Below, one piece after another: positions 62,527-64,000 of a DNA stretch of 64,000 bases. The DNA comes from Streptomyces clavifer (lineage in GTDB: Bacteria; Actinomycetota; Actinomycetes; Streptomycetales; Streptomycetaceae). The translations under genes were made by a program, and so were the position numbers. Under the pieces are notes generated by a model that searched no databases, had not been told where the DNA came from, and saw only the letters and a list, made by a program, of their open reading frames with translations. Positions within the stretch are counted from its first letter, which is position 1, and each line of letters starts with the position of its first letter. The DNA lies in the NCBI GenBank assembly GCA_014651175.1, contig BMWJ01000002.1:310001-374000 (forward strand). Direction: 5' to 3'.

Positions 62527-62959
62527 CATAATCCGCGAATGCGTCCTTGGTGCGTTCTCCGGCGATCCCTGTGAGGGCAAGGCCGTAGCCGCGGCCGCGG
62601 GAGTTCAGGTACTGCTGCAGCGCCTTGACCGTGTTGGGTCCGACGATTCCATCGATGGAATCGTCGTAGAACCCCAGGGGGGTCCAGAACGTCTGTGCCG
62701 CCTTCCAGCTCTTGGTACCCAGCTGCCCGTCGATCACGCCAGGCGCGTAACCCATCGCGCGCAGCCAGCACTGCCAGTCCTTCGCCTGTGCGGTGTTCAG
62801 CCCCAGGTTGACCACCGCGAGCGTGCCGACCTCGGCGCTCGCCGTCTGCTGCTGGGCCGGCGCGGGAGCCGCCATGGCCGTGCCCGAGGTCGCCAGGCCG
62901 CCTGCGGCGATCCCGACCGCGGTGGTGGCGCTGACGAGTGCCTTCGTGAGAGCTCGCAT
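62498..62959 (-). CDS. secreted peptidoglycan-binding-like protein
   Basis: 153 residues from an ATG with GGAGGGG a few bases upstream. A signal peptide (VSATTAVGIAAGGLATSGTAMAA) ends near residue 31. The mature part resembles PG_binding_1-type units, with VKALQQYLNSRG as the end of one and GYAPGVIDGQLGTKSWKAAQTFW as another. This suggests a small cell-wall-associated protein with two peptidoglycan-binding repeats. No catalytic domain. It overlaps the tail frame of the argS relic by 29 bases. Confidence 0.75.
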   Translation of the reverse strand: MRALTKALVSATTAVGIAAGGLATSGTAMAAPAPAQQQTASAEVGTLAVVNLGLNTAQAKDWQCWLRAMGYAPGVIDGQLGTKSWKAAQTFWTPLGFYDDSIDGIVGPNTVKALQQYLNSRGRGYGLALTGIAGERTKDAFADYVTHQFSHLC

Positions 62960-63542
62960 ACTGTTCCCCTCCGTTGACGTGCGATGAACGGAACCGACCG
63001 CACCGGCCGCCTCCGCAACGAGACTTCGGCCCGATGTCCGGTCACAGTTGACGCAGAAGTGGCATCATCCCGGGGCGTCCCAGACGCTGACCTGATGAAA
63101 CATCGCCCGTCGAGTCACTACGGCGGGACGGCCGTGAGCGGGCGATGGCCGATTCTGCTGGAGGGGTGGGACCCCCCGTTCGCCGTGACGGCTGATGCGG
63201 AATGAGGCCGGGACATGAGGGTCCGGGCAGAACCTGCAGCCTGCGCGAAATGGTGCACATGTGACTCCCCTTTCTCTGGCCTCGCCCATGGACCTTAGGG
63301 TCATCGTGGGCTTCGGACTTTGTCATCCGTGCAAGGAAATTCGTCAGTAGCGCACCGCCTCACGTTGACGCCGCATCAGGCGAGGGCGGGCCCTGCGTAT
63401 GCCCGTCGAAGCCGTTGCACAGCGAGAGGGAATCCCGCCACACTGATGTCGGGAACGTCCGTGTCGAGGGGTGACTTGTGGGGGAACGGGTCGATGTACT
63501 GCCAGGCCGGCTCTGTGACCGAAGCAGACGAAGGTCTGCCTC
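62960..63542. other. intergenic region left of the partial AraC-type gene
   Basis: 583 bases. Besides the possible small minus-strand frame (63042-63260), which has a good ribosome site but no recognisable product, nothing is evident. The left end is the promoter of the peptidoglycan-binding gene. Confidence 0.35.
63042..63260 (-). CDS. possible small protein of unknown function
   Basis: ATG at 63260 has AAAGGGGAG five bases upstream, an excellent ribosome site, and a frame of 72 residues rich in Arg, Pro and Ser (MCTISRRLQVLPGPSC at the start). Composition is close to that of shadow frames, so it may be the start of a broken gene or a leader. Confidence 0.25.
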   Translation of the reverse strand: MCTISRRLQVLPGPSCPGLIPHQPSRRTGGPTPPAESAIARSRPSRRSDSTGDVSSGQRLGRPGMMPLLRQL

Positions 63543-64000
63543 ATGAGCCCGGTCCTGGACACCGCGTTCATACCGCCGCGGGACCGGGAGGAAGTGGTCC
63601 GCAACGCGGTGTGGGAATCCATGGTGGCAGTCGATATCGACCACCGTCCTGCGGCTGAGGACATCTCCGTTCGCATCGGGCTCGGCACCGCGGGGCCCAT
63701 CAGGATCTGTTCGGCGCGGGCGACCGCGGTCACCCTCCGTCGCACGGAGCGGCTCGCCCGCAGGGACGAGGAGCCGGCCGTCACCCTCGGTGTTCAGATG
63801 ACGGGCAGCAGCGTGGTGGTGCAGAACGATCGCGAGTGCCTGCTGAATGCAGGGGAATTCGCCGTCTACGAATCGATCGCTCCCTACACGCATCTCTTCG
63901 ACAAGGGAGTCGACTACCGCTTCATCCGTTTCCCCCGCGCGGCACTCGCCCTCCCCGACCGGTTACTACGAGACATCGCCGCGGTCCCCCTGGGATCCGA
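63543..64000 (+). CDS. AraC-type regulator, N-terminal part only (runs off the window)
   Basis: ATG with GAAGG eight bases upstream; open to the right edge (152 codons visible). The visible part resembles the AraC-binding-like N-terminal domain of a group of actinobacterial AraC regulators: FIPPRDREEVVRNAVWESM, then strand patterns ending GEFAVYESIAPYTHLFDKGVDYRFIRFPRAAL. The HTH that should follow is outside the window. Assignment is by domain style and is moderately sure. Confidence 0.65.
   Translation, partial: MSPVLDTAFIPPRDREEVVRNAVWESMVAVDIDHRPAAEDISVRIGLGTAGPIRICSARATAVTLRRTERLARRDEEPAVTLGVQMTGSSVVVQNDRECLLNAGEFAVYESIAPYTHLFDKGVDYRFIRFPRAALALPDRLLRDIAAVPLGS

Overview
The window is high-GC DNA (roughly 70% by eye) with GTG and TTG starts, four-base ATGA stop/start overlaps, long antisense shadow frames and GC-rich hairpin terminators. 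The gene set (crotonyl-CoA carboxylase/reductase cluster, SpoIIE-type phosphatase with sensor domains, mycodextranase, SCO4225-type membrane proteins) points to Streptomyces or a very close relative. Positions 1 to about 46,920 read as conserved chromosome. From about 46,968 to the right end the DNA looks accessory, with an integrase stub, a transposase relic, an argS fragment and other broken genes among intact regulators and enzymes.

Left part (1-13,590): a polysaccharide deacetylase/glycosyltransferase open at the left edge with a coupled acyltransferase; an EmrB-type exporter with an unusual tail of three beta-sandwich repeats; a SRPBCC protein; a radical SAM protein behind a good actinobacterial SOS box; a secreted tripeptidyl-aminopeptidase-type hydrolase; an acetyltransferase; a HEAT-repeat protein; a tandem 3-hydroxyacyl-CoA dehydrogenase; a TetR regulator; and a membrane-anchored Mrr-like nuclease.

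Central metabolism (14,305-22,094): five tightly packed genes, ccrA, meaA, a CitE/malyl-CoA lyase, a MaoC hydratase and an acyl-CoA dehydrogenase, match the ethylmalonyl-CoA pathway, which turns crotonyl-CoA into ethylmalonyl-CoA, methylsuccinyl-CoA, mesaconyl-CoA and then glyoxylate plus propionyl-CoA units. The dehydrogenase and TetR genes just upstream probably belong to the same locus. psd and pssA (phosphatidylserine/ethanolamine synthesis) follow as an overlapping pair.

22,221-46,920: a GAF/PAS/SpoIIE phosphatase; a secreted GH87-type alpha-1,3-glucanase; a complete branched-chain-amino-acid-type ABC importer operon on the minus strand with a divergent PucR-type regulator and a shared palindrome; glycerate kinase; Nudix; sirtuin; a small [2Fe-2S] protein; a manganese (yybP-ykoY) riboswitch in front of a GDT1 family exporter; an ogt/ada-alkA alkylation-repair pair; a double-HTH MerR regulator divergent from an erythromycin-esterase-like gene; then a flavin oxidoreductase, a nucleotidyltransferase, an inositol-monophosphatase relative and a gamma-glutamyltransferase relative.

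Accessory part (46,968-64,000): integrase C-terminal stub, a large hairpin, a free-standing ricin-type lectin, a secreted 1,118-residue subtilase, then a two-component system whose kinase carries two kinase-like halves (the second has lost its phospho-accepting histidine), flanked on both sides by paralogous small membrane proteins. After a transposase relic come a lone MerR regulator with a perfect operator, a TetR-controlled redox cluster (quinone oxidoreductase, F420-type NADP oxidoreductase, and an Old Yellow Enzyme with a rewritten active site), relics with a 7-bp tandem repeat and a piece of argS, a secreted peptidoglycan-binding protein, and the start of an AraC-type regulator running off the right edge. 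No rRNA, tRNA or CRISPR array was seen.
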